64,000 bases of DNA from Paragorgia papillata (GCA_035771165.1 JAWNZC010000445.1:842501-906500); one strand, 5' to 3'. Numbered from the stretch's first letter, positions 1-11,921 are shown. Notes: generated from the sequence alone by a model not told the origin. Made by a program: numbers and translations.

Positions 1-116
1 GAAACTAAGAAACAGAGCGTCGGTACTTGACATCGGCGCTAAGCTTCACCGAGTAGTTGTGACTCAGTGGAAAAAAAGAAGGGGCTCATAAGACTCGCAA
101 ACTAGAGCCAATTTAA

Positions 117-686
117 ATGGCAATGTCACACCAGATGAACGAGATGGATTCGGAAGCAAAGGCTTCGCGTAACAAGGATCGTATTATTCTAAATGTCGGT
201 GGAGTACGTCACGAGACGTTTAAGAGTACGCTGAGAAATTTTCCCGACACCCGGCTGGCTTGGATAACGGGAAGGGACGATTTTCCGGATTATGAACCGG
301 AGAAAAATGAATACTTTTTCGACCGTCATCCGGGTGTCTTTCAACAGATCATGAACTTCTACCGGACCGGAAAACTTCATTGTCCGTCCGACGTTTGCGG
401 ACCGTTGTTTGAAGAGGAACTAAATTTTTGGGGCATCGACGAAAAGCAAATGGAATCGTGTTGTTGGTCCACCTACACTCTCCACAGAGAGGCTCAGGAA
501 AACCTCAAAGTGTTCAACGGACCGGATTTTTTCGAAGATGACGCAGGCTCTGTCGAAGACGTGGACGAGTGGGAACACCGAGAGCCGAGCGAGCAACATC
601 ACAGCAGTAGTACTCCAGCGTGGCAACGATGGCGTTCGAAAATTTGGTCGGTTTTTAACGATCATACTTCGTCGAGGTTGGCGAAG
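117..686 (+). CDS. Shaw/Kv3-type voltage-gated K+ channel, exon 1 (T1 domain)
   Basis: First coding exon, 190 codons, ending in phase 0 at a strong donor (AAG|GTACGT, 687). It encodes the cytoplasmic T1/BTB tetramerisation domain, about residues 20-125, with the Kv signatures [10 protein letters not shown] and FFDRHPGVF. The zinc-binding pattern H-x5-C-x20-CC of non-Shaker channels is intact (H88, C94, C115, C116), and the spacing and '[13 protein letters not shown]' point to the Shaw/Kv3 class. The acidic linker (about 137-160) leads to S1. The ATG at 117 is the first in a good context and directly precedes the conserved domain. The protein is a plasma-membrane subunit that assembles as a tetramer. 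The four-exon model gives 496 residues to the first stop. Confidence 0.92.
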
Positions 687-3111
687 GTACGTACGAAAGT
701 TAAACTGTATTGTCTCCATGCGAGATAAGCAAAGCTTAATGATTCTGTCTGTTATTAGTTTTCGTTGATAAAAAGTTAATGTTTTGTCGATGATTTTCCA
801 CCTAAATTGAGTTTCTACTTAAATTGGGCAATTGTTTTCGTTATTCTTTCATATAGTCTGGCCAAATCAGGCCAGAGACTTGTTATACAGCATTAGACCT
901 ATACTACAGACCCTTCAAACCTGCTCCTATATCCTTTGTAATCTAACACCTTTTCTCAGCAGGCGATTCGTAAATAATTTATGACTGATGGCTTTTTCGA
1001 TGACTTATACAGTTTTTCTTATTTTTAAAAGACACAGTGTTCAGAACTATATTGCCAGTTAATCCCCAACCTTTATTAGAACAATTATAATATCTTTATA
1101 TGATAGGATGTGCTACTGCGAGTTACTATGCCGCACACTATAAACTGTTGCTCAGTGCTGCCGCTATAAGCCTAAGCGAAGCTACATGTTCAGAACGATG
1201 TCATTTTAATCAACCCGCTTGGCAAATAAGCAACATCTGCTGCAAGTCGTTTTGAAAAAAAAGTAGTCCTTGAACCGACCATTTTTAAAGGCAGAACTTC
1301 CACAAGATACAACGCGTTTTAGCTAGTGCTATATCGATGAATTCTTAAATTAAGCGAAATTTGTTTTTATTATTTCTAAAAATCTTGTTCAAACTTAACG
1401 TTTATAAACAATAGTTAGGACTTTCTGTAAATGGAGTGATTGTCGAGAAAGTCATTGATTTCAATTTTATCCCCAGTGACATCTGTATTTCTGATCTTTT
1501 ATATGGCGCATTCAAAATAGAGGCAAAGTCTCCTTAGCCTACAAAACGATATATATGCATGACTATGGCATCAGTACAAATAAACGGGTATTATAAGATA
1601 TAGTCTTACGCAGTTTCCTGGCTGAGTCACAATGTAGCAAATTTTCTCTAAATTGGATTGATTAAAAACACCCTATACAATACGATAGACAAGCGTTTTT
1701 AAATAGGATTTTATAAGGAGAAATTACGGTTAAGAACGAAAGAAAAGAATATCTTGTCCAATATAAAGCAGACAGGGTTTGGCAACATAAAGTATAATTG
1801 CATGAACAGATGTTTCCATGCATATAGATCGCCTTTGTTATAGCCTCTACTAAAAACGGGCAAGTAGTTTAACGCCGTTGACGCCAGAAGAAGATAGAAT
1901 CAAATGTGAGTGTTAAAACGAGCGTTTGTCGATACTTTTGCAAAGTTGTATCAGTTAAGACGATTGCGTAGATGACAAAGTTGTGCTTTGGGATATAATT
2001 GCAAACAATAACCTGGACAAAAACGTCGCGAACAATTCTCTTTTTGACTATTGTCTTATACGAGTTCTTAGGTCGAATTAATTAAGCAGCTATATTCATA
2101 TACAAGTCTTACAAAAGAAAGATCTTTCTTGTTTCCCGCGGTTAAAATCAAGAGTATATAGTTATTTTAACCTGTATTAACGGATCGAAACGGCGTAATG
2201 TTTGATGCCTGTTTACACAAAGCGATTTAGAAGATATAGAAAAACGTTGGACTGACCCGTCAAATCGGTTTATGTGAAATGAACGTAAACCAACATGCAG
2301 ATCACAATCTACTCCCACAACTACTCACTCACTCCAATGCCTATCACGAAATAGAATGCAGCCGGGTGTGGTTTATCAGTACGACGCTAAAAGGGAAGCC
2401 TACAAAGGGTCTTCACTCGAAATGTTAAGTAAATCTTTTTAGGAATTAGTGTTCAGTTCAGTTCTTCTTCTTATATACCTTTCAGTGTTTCCTTACGGCT
2501 CTGCTTCATTTGCTTAGTCTTTTCTCTGGGCTTTTCTTCTTCTTGCTGTTCTCTTTTTCTTACTACTACGATAGGAAAGCTAACTTCTTTTATAACTTTT
2601 TTTTGCGAGTAAAATGTGATTGACAAGAGTACAAAAAACTAGTTTACCAAACAGGTGCATTAATTTAGAGTCTCACTTATGCTTTACTAAATTGGGGTAT
2701 TATATATGGAACGGAAAGTGATGAGCATGAGGTTATGTAATATCGTTTGCAAAGTTTTTTACATATGTCATAATATATATTATATGGAGAAGAATATTTT
2801 ACTAGCAACTAAAACACTCGTAGAATCCATATTTCACTACATCCGGGAACCGAGTGGCGTATTTCTCGTATGTAACGCTCGCGAGTGACATATCGGCAAG
2901 TCAAAATTTACGCCTTTTGCGGTAAGTTTCGAATCAAGTAAATTCGAGCCGGTAAGTTTTTCACGTAAAATGACGTATTCGAAGAAGTTGTTGTATTTTT
3001 CATTTGTATTTTCTAAAAGCTTAGGCCAAGCGGTTGTAGTTCTTGCATTAAACTCAGTTTATCAACATTACTTCCACGCATAATTTCATTGTCCATATAA
3101 TAAATAGAACA

Positions 3112-3222
3112 TTACACGGTTGCTCAAAGATATGGATTTTATGTTCTCGTGGCAAGAGCAATATCTTGTCCTTTCCACTCGAACATAAAATCCATATCTT
3201 CTCACCATCGTGTAATATCCCC
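3112..3222. repeat. Short palindromic element in intron 1
   Basis: Two roughly 42-base arms (about 3112-3153 and 3179-3222) are reverse complements with a few mismatches. Both contain AGATATGGATTTTATGTT and begin or end with ATTACACG. The spacer is about 25 bases, so the segment would fold into a stem-loop. It looks like a small MITE; no convincing target duplication was seen. Confidence 0.6.
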
Positions 3223-3470
3223 TTTCTATTTCGTGCGCATTGTTGTGTGAAAATGTATTTTTTCACTCTCTTTAACGCTGAACGATGTTATTCGTCAAAT
3301 CCGACGTCTTGGCAAGTCTAGAATTTTATAGTATAATTTAACTTTTTGCTGCATAGCTAAACTTATTGAAATACATGCATGTAATCGAATACTATATATA
3401 TATAAGGTATAAGATCGTTATATAAGTTTACAATTTCATCAAGTAGTAAAGAACTTTAGGGCCTGTTTTT

Positions 3471-3758
3471 ATGGAGGCGAGTTACCCGGCCAGCCGAGTT
3501 ACTCGTCACATGGCGAGTTCCCGGTCGGTAGGACAAACACTGTTTTTCCCACCGAAGTGTTTATATGAGACAGACGGGTAACTCGCCCTGGCGAGAACTC
3601 AGCACTGGCAGCCGGGATCTCGTTACTTCATGTCACTTTCGTTGATGAGAATCATCCCAAATATTACAACTCGCCAGGTAACTCGCCTTCATAAAACAGA
3701 ACGTAAAGTTTATCCCGGCAAACCGGGTAACTCGGTCGACCGAGTAACTCGCCTCCAT
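3471..3758. mobile_element. Inverted-repeat MITE (ATGGAGGCGAGT ends)
   Basis: The left end reads ATGGAGGCGAGTTAC and the right end is its reverse complement (ACTCGCCTCCAT). Both ends are also rich in short CCGGG/CCGAG blocks that pair internally. About 290 bp, non-coding. The style, a GC-rich subterminal block after an 'ATGG' edge, is shared with the element at 13688-14164. No clear target duplication. Confidence 0.55.
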
Positions 3759-4660
3759 ACACATCGAAGCTTCTTCTTCGATTAAAAACATGCTAAATTG
3801 AAAAGTTTCTAAATCAACAAACTATAAGTGCATGGCGGCTAAAAAGTCACAATGCCTAAGAATAAGTTCATACGCCAAATTTCTTATAAGCCGAACTAAT
3901 ATATATATACCTTGAATTTAGTTTATTATAGAAGATTTTCGCCTCGCAATAAATTAAGTTTGAGTATATTATATAGGATCGGCTTAGTCATGTCACCTCC
4001 AGTTGCGTTAACAGGAATTAAAGATTTGGAGCGACCTTACGTCAGATTAACATTTCGTTTGGTCAAACACATTAAATAATTTGGAATTAAGTTTGCGGGA
4101 CGTTCGACGTCTGAATCAATAGATTGTTTTCATGTCACGTCATAAACATTTTAAAATCTAAATTCTAAAAAAGCTGGCTATTTTACATAATTTCGAAGAT
4201 CATTGTTGTAAGCCTCTTCGTCGCGGAAGTGTTCAGGTTGATACGACATATTAGGACTACATTCCTTAATTGCAGGTTACAAAGTTTTAAATTTTGACGT
4301 TGGCAAGAGGACTTCGTTAGAGGTCGTAGAAAGCCATTTTTCTCACACAATTCGACGTCTTAAGTTTGATTTACACTTCTTCGTTCCACGCTTCATTCTT
4401 CTCCCAAACATACATCAAACCGCAGGCATATTTTACGACCTACCGACTGAAACTAGACACTCCACGTGAAACTTAACTGGTGTGGTCAAACGTAAAGTAT
4501 TAGGCTCAAAAATGAGCGAAATAAATTGGCAAATTTATAAAACCAATAAAACATACCACTAATAACAGTGCGTTGTAGCTGCTGTTGTGGAACACTAAGT
4601 ATTATGCTCCAAATTAGTCCTCACACAACGCCAGTGAAGGTCTCACTACCCACCATATTA

Positions 4661-5956
4661 TTGCTGCCGACCGAAGGGAGGCAGCACACTATTCTTGACG
4701 TTGCCTCGTGCCCAGTCCTTTTTCCGAGTTATGTATAGCTGACCAGAATCTCGATTTGTTAAAAAAATATTTGTCTGTCGGCATTACGTCATCCGTATAT
4801 GAGCTGATGTGACTCCAGCTTCAGAGCTTCTTGAAGTTCTTCCTCGACATAAAATTCACGGTAAGAACAAATAGATCATGTCTTTACTTTCTCGTAGAAG
4901 TATTCATCAAGGCCGTGAAGGTTTCAGTGGCCAGTCTCGAGGAAAGCAGTGCTCTTCATGAGTTTATCGGCGCTGTTAACAGCACAAATTATTCCAGTTA
5001 TCGAGTGGAACTCGACAACCATCGACAAATGTCAATGTCTTAGTATACACTATACACTATACAAGGAGACTACATGTACTTGAATGCCTTTAACAATGTT
5101 CTCATTCTTCGTGAGGGATTTCTGTCGCTGAACAACTTTAATACCAACTGTTGTCAAGCTCTGATCAACACACTTGTGAACAGTCTTACAATTTCAGCGA
5201 GGAGAGTTTTCTTGTCGAGGTAAGATATCAGTTTCTATAACTGACAGCTGTGTTTCTTGGTGGGAGATTTCACGGTTGTTTTCTTCTGTTTTTAGGTGTA
5301 TATTGTATTGGTGTGGGACTGTGGGTTCATGATCAACATTCTGATCAGACGCTACTATCTGCGTGTGTGTGTTTTGACTTATACAAATTCTGCAAAATAA
5401 TCTGATGGGCTCAATGGTGAATGGTACATTGCTGTAAAATTTTATTAAAGCTCTAGATTTGTCAAATGATATTAAGCACTTGGAATTGCATTGACAGTTT
5501 TGCCACAGCATTAGAGCAAGGGGCATGATTATTTAATATTTGTATATTACAAATTATGTGTACATCCTGTCAAAACCATTGCCATATGTCAAGCGATAAG
5601 TTATACTACAGTAACTTGTAGTTCTCATTTTTATAATTAAAAATATTGAAGAAATGTGTACATACTCTGTTTATTGTAATTAATATTAAATTTTTGGACT
5701 TTCCAACCTCCTTCGCAAGCAACTCTGTGGGCTCTTATGGTGAAGAGGTGAGAAAAACTTGGTCTACCACTGGAGTGGGCAAACTCAGGTGGAGTGGGCA
5801 AACATGGGTGGAGTGGGCAAACTCGGGTGGAGTGGGCAAACTCGGGTGGAGTGGGCAAACATGGGTGGAGTGGGCAAGGGGGTGTCACATTAGTCACAAA
5901 GGTTGTTGTCCCATTAACATTTGAGGCAGCACTTCACTTGCGATAGTAACTTCTAG
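4661..5956 (+). mobile_element. Degenerate copy of the 2A-protease element family (copy A)
   Basis: This 1.3-kb segment in the channel intron shares both ends and inner landmarks with the 2.76-kb element at 44954-47715. Both start TTGCTGCC and form a terminal hairpin (TGCTGCC...GGCAGCA), followed by GCACACTA-TCTTGAC and CTCGTGCCCAG. Both have a short 5' intron-like segment (here 5220-5295, GGTAAG to TTTTAG) followed by GTGTATATTG and a TGATCAG...TCTGCGTGTG block. Both end GGCAGCACTTC-CTTGCGATAGTAA-TTCTAG. The protease ORF is absent, so this is non-autonomous or decayed. It lies in the same orientation as the channel gene. Confidence 0.7.
5772..5882 (+). repeat. 19-bp minisatellite near the 3' end of element copy A
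   Basis: Nearly six head-to-tail copies of a 19-bp motif, consensus GGAGTGGGCAAACTCGGGT, with a few positions alternating (CTCG/CATG). It sits about 45 bp before the conserved 3' end of the element. Element copy B has different short tandem repeats at the equivalent place, so subterminal tandem repeats are a family trait. Confidence 0.85.
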
Positions 5957-6007
5957 TATAAAAATATATATTTAAGCATTACGGTGTTGGTTTAAATCCT
6001 TATGTGC

Positions 6008-6534
6008 CAGTGACGTAGCAGGTGTGGGGGGGGGGGGGGGGCAGCCCACCCCCAAAATTTTTCTCAGATAAAGTTCTTTGCCTGTTTTGATAACCTGAAT
6101 TTAAATTTGTGCAAAATAAGGCTATGGCTAAGACGAAATGTAGAAGTTTTCATGACGCCTCTGCCCATTCAGTAATGTATAAGTATTTAATTATATATTG
6201 AAAGATTAAGCGACTCAAAATCTCAAACGGAGCAACGCAACCCCCAAAATATGTTCACTTTTGTGAAGTGTCGTCTGTCGAGGCTTCAATCATATAGATA
6301 GAGCTGGATTTTGGCAACCCGTAGGGTATGTTGGTGTGATAATTTCTTCGTTTTTACAGTAAAATTTGAACTATACTCGCTGTAGAATTAGATGAAAAAG
6401 TTCGCTCAAATTGCTGCAAATGGTGTTTCTGAGGTTCTAGATTTCAAAAAACACCCGGACCCCCCTACAAATGCGGTCACTAATTGCCACTACTGCCCCC
6501 CCCTCCCACTTTTTGACACCTTGCTAGGGCACTG
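6008..6534. mobile_element. hAT-like non-autonomous element
   Basis: Left end CAGTGACGTAGCAGGTG; the right end, read in reverse complement, is CAGTGCCCTAGCAAGGTG. CAGTG-C-TAGC ends are typical of hAT DNA transposons. A long G run (from about 6027) and a C run (from about 6495) lie just inside the two ends. Flanks share TGTGC (6003-6007 and 6535-6539) rather than a clean 8-bp hAT duplication, so superfamily assignment is tentative. No transposase ORF. Confidence 0.5.
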
Positions 6535-7118
6535 TGTGCGTTTGTACTTTCAAAGTACCAATTAAGGGTTAACTTCCCATGAAGTGCCAACTGCGCATGC
6601 GTTCGCATCATTGTTGTTAGGCTTATTTCAAAAGTGTGAATCATGCAGGATTTAGGTTTAGTAAAGCTAGTAATGTCCAAGCCGTTTTGAGTTTAAACCT
6701 GACCGTCAGATTTCGATTAAAAGTCGGCTTCGTTGTGGTCTTAATGTAGTTTTTAGTTTTTTCATTTCTTCGTGTTAATCCTTTTATGCATGGCTTTCCG
6801 AGACGTCTCCCCTTGACGAGTAATCTTATCCAGGGCATTTTGCCTCCATGGCTAATGGGGCGGTGAAAATGGTCACCATGACATATGGCATCAGTGGCAT
6901 GCATTGCGGTATTGTGTTGCCTTGCCCGCGGCCTGGGTTTTCGTCTCCTTGCCTTGCAACAATTCAAGCTTGCATTCCATTAAATTGTACATCTACGGTA
7001 TAATTGCATAGTATCAGTCACATTGGATCATATCGTATTCATACGTATTGTGTTGTATTAAATATGTATATGTATATCTCACTATTATATCTCTCTCTTG
7101 TATATTTTTATTATTCAG

Positions 7119-7701
7119 ATATACGTGTGGGTATCATTGTCGTTTGTCGTAGTTTCAGTTATGTCACTATGCGCATATACAGATGATCACGTGCAAAACA
7201 GTTCAGTTGGAGCGATGATAATCAATGTCTTGGACTATATTTGTGGAATTTGGTTTACCGCAGAGTTCATACTAAGATCTTTGACCTGTCCAGATATACT
7301 AAACTTTTCGAAACAATTCTTGAACTGGATTGATCTACTCGCTGTCATTCCGTTCTATTTGAACCTTGTGTTTGACAGAGGGAACGTCGTAAGCGAGATT
7401 TTACTCCTAGTGCGCATGCTTCGTTTGTTCCGCTTCTTCAAAATGTCCCTGGGATTGCAGATCTTGAAGCACACGCTGGTGGCCAGCTCTAGAGAGATGT
7501 TCCTTCTCTTCTTGTTGCTTATGATTCCTGTTCTTATATTTGCCGGAATATTACATCTGTGCGAAAACGATGTAGAAAAAACGAAATTCACATCAATCCC
7601 GGAGGCTTTTTGGTGGGCCATAATAACGCTCACGACCGTGGGTTATGGAGATATGACTCCTTCGACTACCCAGGGGAAAATATTTGGCAGTTTATGCGCG
7701 G
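7119..7701 (+). CDS. Shaw/Kv3-type K+ channel, exon 2 (S1-S5, pore)
   Basis: Phase-0 acceptor (TTATTCAG|ATA) and phase-1 donor (GCGG|GTTAGT). It encodes S1 (from IYVWVSLSF), S2 with the conserved acidic residue (FTAEFILRS), S3 (WIDLLAVIPFY), S4 (ILLLVRMLRLFRFFK), S5 and the pore loop with an intact K+ selectivity filter, TLTTVGYGD. S4 is unusual. Aligned on 'VRxLR' to typical Kv3 S4, the two outermost arginines are replaced by E and L, leaving R, R, R, K. Voltage sensing is therefore probably weakened or shifted. Overall identity as a Kv channel is certain; the functional reading of S4 is inference. Confidence 0.92.
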
Positions 7702-7834
7702 GTTAGTATTGTACTTATTGTATTGTGATCTGTGGCACAGTTTTTTTCAAAACTCATGACCTTACACAGTTTTATGATATTTGTATTACGTATACTTGTA
7801 GGTAGATACATAACTATATATTATTATTACTACC

Positions 7835-7890
<56 letters not shown>

Positions 7891-7916
7891 TATTATTATT
7901 ATTATTATTATTGACG

Positions 7917-8156
7917 AACGATGTAGAAAGTACTATACTCAGAAAATTATGAACACTTGCATAAGGACCTCTTACTATATATTTTGTAAACGTAACAAAA
8001 AATGGGATGACCCGACTTTAATGTCATACTAATATTTTTTATACCATATAGTGTTAATTCAAGTAGACATTGGTAAACTACCTGTAAAAGAGAGGTTTAT
8101 CATTGTAGTATACGTAAATCATAAACAAATAAAGTTTTCATTATTATTATTATAAA
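7917..8156 (+). repeat. Dispersed repeat, copy 1 (LINE/SINE 3' end-like)
   Basis: Related to 8523-8710 over about 200 bp. Shared blocks include ACGTAACAAA-AATGG, GGTAAACTACCTGTAAAAG and TTTATCATTGTA. It ends ATAAAGTTT-CATTATTATTATTA. A poly-TTA 3' tail after an AATAAA-like motif suggests the 3' end of a non-LTR retroelement or its SINE partner. Confidence 0.55.
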
Positions 8157-8522
8157 CGTTATGTAATAGATACAATATGAGCGACCGAACTGTATGGGAT
8201 TTACAACGCGAGCCAAAGTACTTAAACTACAATGAGTTTATATGTCGTAGAAAAGGCAAAAACAAATTATTTAAACAAGGAAAAAGCTCAATTTGAGCCA
8301 ATGGGTCCTAATTGTATGCTGTATATCTGATTCAGCATTGATGTTTTATTAATCAATGCTGTATCCGATTTACAACACCTATTTAAAGTTTAAACATTCA
8401 TTTCTTTTGAATTTTCTTCATGAATTATTAATGATATTTTAATATATTATATATTATTATTATTATTATTCTTATTATTATTATTCTTCTTCTTCTTCTT
8501 CTTATTATTATTATTATTATTA

Positions 8523-8710
8523 TACAACATATCAATAAGAACCTCGTATTATGTATTTTGTCGACGTAACAAAGAATGGAATAACCCGAAACTAATGACA
8601 TTCTAAGATTTTTATTCTCATGTAGCATCAGTTCAAATAGTCAGTGGTAAACTACCTGTAAAAGCGAGTTTTATCATTGTAATTTCTACGTTTAATGATC
8701 AATAAATAAA
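8523..8710 (+). repeat. Dispersed repeat, copy 2
   Basis: Second, diverged direct copy of the repeat at 7917-8156, with the same block order and a shorter (ATT)n tail at about 8718-8725. It directly precedes the S6 exon. Confidence 0.55.
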
Positions 8711-8761
8711 GTTTACATTATTATTGCCTTTACAATATTATTACTGCCTGTTATTCAATAG

Positions 8762-9002
8762 GTGTGAGCATGTTGATTTCAGCGCTACCAATATCCATCA
8801 TTGGAGCAAACTTCTCGTTGTACTATCGTCATGCCCAGGCCAAATTGAAACTGCCGAAGAAACCACGCAAGGCATTGATTGGAGCTGACAACACCTTGGT
8901 GCGTGTCCAACCAGAAGAAAAAGACAATGATGACGAACACGAGAATTCCGAAAGAAACAGTAACGATGACCTTACGACCGAAGTGTACCTTGGTCCAAGA
9001 AG
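8762..9002 (+). CDS. Shaw/Kv3-type K+ channel, exon 3 (S6 and proximal tail)
   Basis: The acceptor TTCAATAG|GTG completes the split glycine codon from exon 2; the donor is AGAAG|GTATGT at 9003. It encodes S6 (GVSMLISALPISIIGANFSLYY) and a basic proximal tail (KLKLPKKPRK) as in Kv3. The S6 hinge motif PXP, usually PVP or PIP, reads PIS here. Loss of the second proline is a known hallmark of electrically silent Kv subunits in vertebrates. The remainder is an acidic, Asn/Glu-rich cytoplasmic segment. Confidence 0.9.
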
Positions 9003-9693
<691 letters not shown>

Positions 9694-9790
9694 GCCACGT
9701 CGGGAGCGCATGTCTCTATTTGCTAACGGTGTTGCACCTCAACGGAGCATTCGCATACGAAGTCTGGGGGGAGATCATCTGCAAGGCTAA
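9694..9790 (+). CDS. K+ channel, exon 4 (C-terminal tail to first stop)
   Basis: After the TTTTCAG acceptor the frame carried from exon 3 runs 31 codons (PRRERMSLFANG...) to a TAA at 9788-9790. The same frame then stays open for another 165 codons to a TGA at 10286-10288. That makes the TAA suspicious: it could be the true stop of a recently shortened channel, a point mutation or assembly error, or a read-through site. The basic, Ser-containing tail is consistent with a cytoplasmic C-terminus. The exon boundary is inferred from splice signals and phase only. Confidence 0.65.
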
Positions 9791-10288
9791 ATCAATACCA
9801 ACAATGAGCAGAATAACAACTTAAATAACGAGGGCGATGGCCACAAAAGTAGTCTCCTTAGTACAAGTACGAAAAGCACATTAATCGACAGTCCGCCTCC
9901 GCGTAGCGTGAGCTTCCCCACCAACCTTCAAACAGTCGACAAATGTGGCGCGTTTGATCATGGAGCAAAGAGCGGAATTGAAAATCCGGTGTTTAGCTAT
10001 GACACCGAAGATAGTTCGCAGACGTGCAACGGCAAGGTGACTCATCCCCACAGTGCTGGCAGTCGACGCAGCGTCAAACGGAACGGAATCAACTTGTCTT
10101 TAAGCGCCCCTCGCGTTACAATAACCACTGACTGTGAAAATGACAGCAGTCTCACAAACAAGAAGCAAACGCTAAACTTAAACCAGGAGTCAGAACAGAA
10201 ATCCGATGCTTCATTTAATGAAACAAGAGAAACATCTTTTTCAGTAATTATTTCTACAAATAGCCAAATTCCACCAGTAGACGGCTGA
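9791..10288 (+). pseudogene. Open extension of the channel tail beyond the TAA
   Basis: In frame with exon 4. It encodes about 165 residues of low-complexity, Asn/Ser/Thr-rich sequence (for example SSLLSTSTKSTLIDSPPP, then GIENPVFSYDTEDSS) and ends TGA at 10286-10288. The composition resembles the disordered cytoplasmic tails of Kv channels rather than untranslated DNA. Codon use looks coding-like and there are no internal stops. It probably was, or still is, part of the channel. Confidence 0.5.
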
Positions 10289-10881
10289 TTGTGCCTCACA
10301 GTTTACTGCAAGGACCAACTGCTTAAGCCTAAGGCGATTCTCGTCCCCAAAACGTCGTTTTCTTCCTTGTTTGGTATTTATACGTAGATCATCATTTCCC
10401 AACTTCTAATTAGTACCAAGTCAGAAGGTACACGACGGAAAACTGCGATGGACCCGTTGGCAAAATCAGGATGAAAGAAACCAAGTAACCAAAAGCCAGG
10501 AAAATAAGTCCTCTCGTCATTTCTGTCGTTGTTTCCAGTCCTCGCAGGCAAGAAAAACTAGCGCACAGCCCGAACTCTCGAGACCTCTAAGTACGAATAC
10601 TTAGTCCTTGCTCTTCCTCGTGTTAGTTACTGATTTCCCCCTTCTTTTCTCTCATGCACTAATATTTTGACACTAAGCTCACGTTTTATCTATCATTATT
10701 TGCAACGCAGAATAAAGAGAATAAAGTTAGATAACCTGTTAAGCACTTGAACGGCCTATATCTGAAACGAAATTTCACTTCAGTTTTTTAAGATTGTATT
10801 TGGAAGAACACCTAAGATAATAAAAAATTAATGGCTTTTACATGCCTTTCAAATCTCATCGCATTCTTGAGTTATTGGCTA
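10289..10881 (+). other. Channel 3' UTR and polyadenylation signals
   Basis: Non-coding. Two AATAAA hexamers lie close together at 10711-10716 and 10720-10725 and plausibly end the channel transcript. No other feature seen. Confidence 0.5.
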
Positions 10882-11060
10882 TATGCAATTTGAGCAATGA
10901 CATCACACGTTGTACTGTGGGAGAAAACGGAAAATCAGTCATATCTTTGGATCGGTTTAACTACACGAAATCACACATTGCATGTGTAATCAGACCATAC
11001 CCCAAGGACTGATTTTCCGTTTTCTCCCATGTACGTGTGACGTTTTGCTCAAATTGCATA
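10882..11060. mobile_element. Palindromic MITE (TATGCAATTTGAGCAA ends)
   Basis: The left arm (TATGCAATTTGAGCAA..., then GGGAGAAAACGGAAAATCAGT) is matched in reverse complement by the right arm ending at 11060. The arms are about 55-65 bp and the loop about 55 bp. Non-coding. It lies just past the channel polyadenylation signals. Confidence 0.7.
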
Positions 11061-11646
11061 CCCAAAAATTCGATGACGAGATAAAGTTAAGGCCTGCAAA
11101 TGCAATTTTTCATTAACTAAGGTGTTTCTTCCTTCCTGTTTCGCTTCATAGGCACGTTAACCATCAGTGATAATAACATTGTTATACGGAGGTATACACC
11201 AGTACTATCATGCAGCTTTGCTAAACTTGCTCCCTTTAGCGAAATTGCACATGCACGTCTGAGACGGTTATAAAAAAGAATTAGCTTTGCGGGACATAAA
11301 GTGTATATATATATATCAGTAACATTATAAATATTGAGTGTTGTAAACGCGTGTTATAATATTATAATATTGGTGTAAATAATACTAAATATGTCGCACA
11401 ATTAACTGCCTTTTTATTCATCATTCGTACACTTAGTCTTAGACGTTAGTTTTAATTAGAATTTAGCTGATCATGTGCAATTATGTAAATTTTAAAATAG
11501 TATTTCAACATTTAAGAAAATGGCCCTTTATAATAAATTAAACTAAACCGCAAAATTTACTTGTGTATAATCAAAATAATTTATGTTACGCGCACAATCA
11601 GCAGAATATATAGATAAGTTTACCTCAGTTATAAAGTATTTTGCAT
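11061..11646. other. Intergenic, no gene seen
   Basis: AT-rich, with a short TATA run near 11305. No ORF or repeat that I can support. Confidence 0.5.
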
Positions 11647-11870
11647 TGCAACGCAACGCAACGCAACGCAATACAATACAATACAAAGCAACGCAATGCA
11701 ATACAATGCAACGCAATGCAATGCAATACAACGCAACGCAACGCAACGCAATGCAATGCAATGCAACGCAACGCAACGCAATGCAACGCAATGCAATACA
11801 AAGCAATTCAATGCGATGCAATACAATGCAATGCAAACCAAAACAATATATTCAATACAATGAAATGCAA
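11647..11870 (+). repeat. Pentanucleotide array (CAACG/CAATG/CAATA)n
   Basis: Some 40 copies of a 5-bp unit, mainly CAACG, CAATG and CAATA, mixed in short blocks. All frames are open because the period is not a multiple of three, so ORFs here on both strands are spurious. Confidence 0.95.
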
Positions 11871-11921
11871 TTCAATTTAATTTAATTTAATTTAATTTAA
11901 TTTAATTTAATTTAATTTAGA
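11871..11921 (+). repeat. (TTTAA)n array
   Basis: About ten copies of TTTAA following directly on the CAAYG array; same period, different unit, suggesting expansion from one founder tract. Confidence 0.9.

Larger units (their letters stand above)
687..7118 (+). other. K+ channel intron 1 (6.4 kb)
   Basis: Intron between a GTACGT donor and a TTATTCAG acceptor; both flanking exons are phase 0, and the joined reading 'SSRLAK|IYVWV' is the expected T1-to-S1 transition of Kv channels. From 690 to 3100 I see no gene or clear repeat. From 3100 on it holds a small palindrome, an inverted-repeat element, a 1.3-kb degenerate element copy and a hAT-like element, listed separately. Confidence 0.85.
7702..8761 (+). 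other. K+ channel intron 2 with repeats
   Basis: GT donor at 7702, AG acceptor at 8760-8761 (TTCAATAG). The intron carries a (TTA)n tract at about 7835-7913, mixed TTA/TTC tracts at about 8455-8522, and two diverged direct copies of an approximately 200-bp repeat. Confidence 0.85.

Noticed and set aside
5194..5526. 110-residue minus-strand ORF in the channel intron
   Set aside because: It lies antisense across the spliced leader of element copy A and has no recognisable domain.
11543..11885. Cys/Ala/Leu- and Asn/Ala/Met-rich ORFs on both strands
   Set aside because: The pentanucleotide array has no stop codons in several frames; no real protein.
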